Assembly: GCF_963966145.1 (NCBI RefSeq)
Contig: NC_091048.1
Span: 23,560,001-23,624,000 of the forward strand
DNA from: Tenebrio molitor
Lineage: Eukaryota; Arthropoda; Insecta; Coleoptera; Tenebrionidae
Length of the DNA: 64,000 bases
Direction of reading: 5' to 3'
Shown here: positions 62,735 through 64,000 of the stretch, piece by piece
Layout of the letters: every line of letters starts with the position of its first letter
Numbering within the stretch: the first letter of the stretch is position 1
Position numbers and translations under genes: made by a program
Notes under the pieces: generated by a model
What the model saw: only the letters and a program-made list of their open reading frames with translations
Told to the model about the DNA's origin: nothing
Databases searched by the model: none

Positions 62735-63326
62735 CAAGCTGATCAAAAAGAAAACAAATGAAGAGTGCTACTTCATCTTTTGTTTTATTGAAACGTTTGT
62801 CTTACTTTGGTTCGCGTAATTATACTTGCTACGCACAGTTGTTTTATTGGTTGCCTCTCGACTATCAAAACTGCTTTCTCTTTAATAGTAAAACCCATTT
62901 TACCACTTTTTGTGGGATAATTGTTGCTTACAATTACAGTAAACATCTGCAAACTTTGCTGAAATAGAAAGTTGTTTTCCAGGTTAACAGCAGCACACCG
63001 CTGGTTAAAATTGACGTTTCTTTGACATTTCTGCTCACCAGTAGCGTCACGTTTGGCAATAAAGCTGCTAAATTACCAATTCTTACGAACAAAAATGTTG
63101 CTCTTGCTTATTTTATAAATTTTCTCTATTATCAGATAATAATAATAAAATGCACAATATAATTTCAACGTCTAAAATTCACGAGGTATGATTTATTATA
63201 AAGTAACGTTTGAGACCGTAAATTGTGTACGCCCATGCATCGAACGCTTATTTGCATAGCATTCCGCTACGACATGACATAAATTGCAACGCCTGCTCTG
63301 ATTTGTTTTCTTTTTGATCACTTTGT
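62735..63326. mobile_element. MITE, long copy (592 bp) of the 51716-52098 family
   Basis: Termini CAAGCTGATCAAAAAGAAAA and, on the opposite strand, ACAAAGTGATCAAAAAGAAA. TATATA separates it from the preceding element, so the two abut. It keeps about 200 bp (63010-63290) that copy 1 lacks. Non-coding. Confidence 0.8.
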
Positions 63327-64000
63327 ATGTCTTGTACGCTTACAAAGCATCCTAACGTAGATTTCATTGGTCTACTTTTGTGACAGTGACAAGCAAACAA
63401 TTTTTGTATGTCTGAGAGCTACTGCAATTACATTTATGTACATGCTTTGAGTAGGCATAGTTGTTCTTTAAATAGAAAATGCTTCAGATGTCGTGTATAC
63501 ATATTTTGAGCTTATTTGAGGTTTCTAATATCTGGTACACTTTGATAACGATGTAATTTCGGTAATTGTTTCAACATATAAAATTTAAAATTCAAATTAA
63601 ACCGGATTAGATCAAGACCAATAAGAAGCTCAATAAAAATATTTGAATATTATACACAAGAGTACAAAAAGTGTCATGTGTGTATATTGTAATTACGATG
63701 AATGTCAAATCAAATAATTTTTAACCGATTCCTTCAACCTAAATAGGAAAAAGAGGCGCAGCTGTCTGTTACATTCCAAATCAATAATGAAATCAGCATC
63801 GTTAGATAATACCGAGCTCACTAACAAAGTTTATTTGCCGTTTCTCAATTGAACTGATTCCTTGACAAATTGTGGAGGGTTGAAGTTCACGAACAAGTTT
63901 ACTAAGAAACCAACAACTGGTTACTCACGCCTGTCAAAGTGATCTCATTTAAATCACCAAAAGTGGCTCAGCTCAAATATACTTCCTTCCTGTCAATTTT
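63327..64000. other. Elk: Third Elk intron, continuing past the window edge; no gene seen
   Basis: AT-rich and unassigned. Confidence 0.45.

Overview
The window looks like AT-rich insect nuclear DNA, most likely from a beetle. It has a 49 bp and a 78 bp intron beside a 27.8 kb one, and many short TA-flanked inverted-repeat elements that begin CAGGGTG. Both securely identified genes are on the + strand. Species-level placement (tenebrionid-like) is inference only.

Genes. (1) The last two exons of a charged, serine-rich protein with an RVxF-type protein phosphatase 1 docking motif lie at 3-226 and 276-507, followed by a 3' UTR. I recognise the motif but cannot name the gene. (2) The 5' end of Elk, the Eag-like voltage-gated potassium channel, is present as three coding exons (32381-32456, 60228-60461, 60540-60677). 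They encode the first 149 residues: the PAS cap and the PAS domain. The first coding intron is 27,771 bp. The membrane channel and the cyclic-nucleotide-binding-like domain lie beyond the right edge.

Everything else is intergenic (0.9-32.3 kb) or intronic (32.5-60.2 kb and after 60.7 kb) and is rich in transposon remains. 4.1-7.5 kb: a Tc1/mariner-like element with a broken minus-strand transposase, carrying three other inverted-repeat elements, two of them one inside the other. 11.2 kb: the N-terminal piece of a Crypton-type tyrosine recombinase with a 4 bp frameshift. 14.2 kb: a second, inverted copy of the 0.8 kb foldback element. 22.6-23.6 kb: a GC-rich non-coding island. 25.0-25.5 kb: a near-perfect 506 bp palindrome. 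25.55-27.16 kb: an internally deleted non-LTR retrotransposon on the minus strand. 34.9-36.2 kb: a 5'-truncated copy of the same retrotransposon between two other repeats. 48.5-50.2 kb: a pogo-like end fragment, then a 1.26 kb DNA transposon with internal GGGTC hairpins. 61.7-63.3 kb: two abutting elements, one containing a nested element and a coding-looking fragment.

At least eight repeat families occur twice or more in the window, often in opposite orientation. No rRNA, tRNA or CRISPR array could be supported. The large blocks 27.3-30.8 kb, 38.2-45.1 kb and 52.7-57.6 kb show no gene that I can support.
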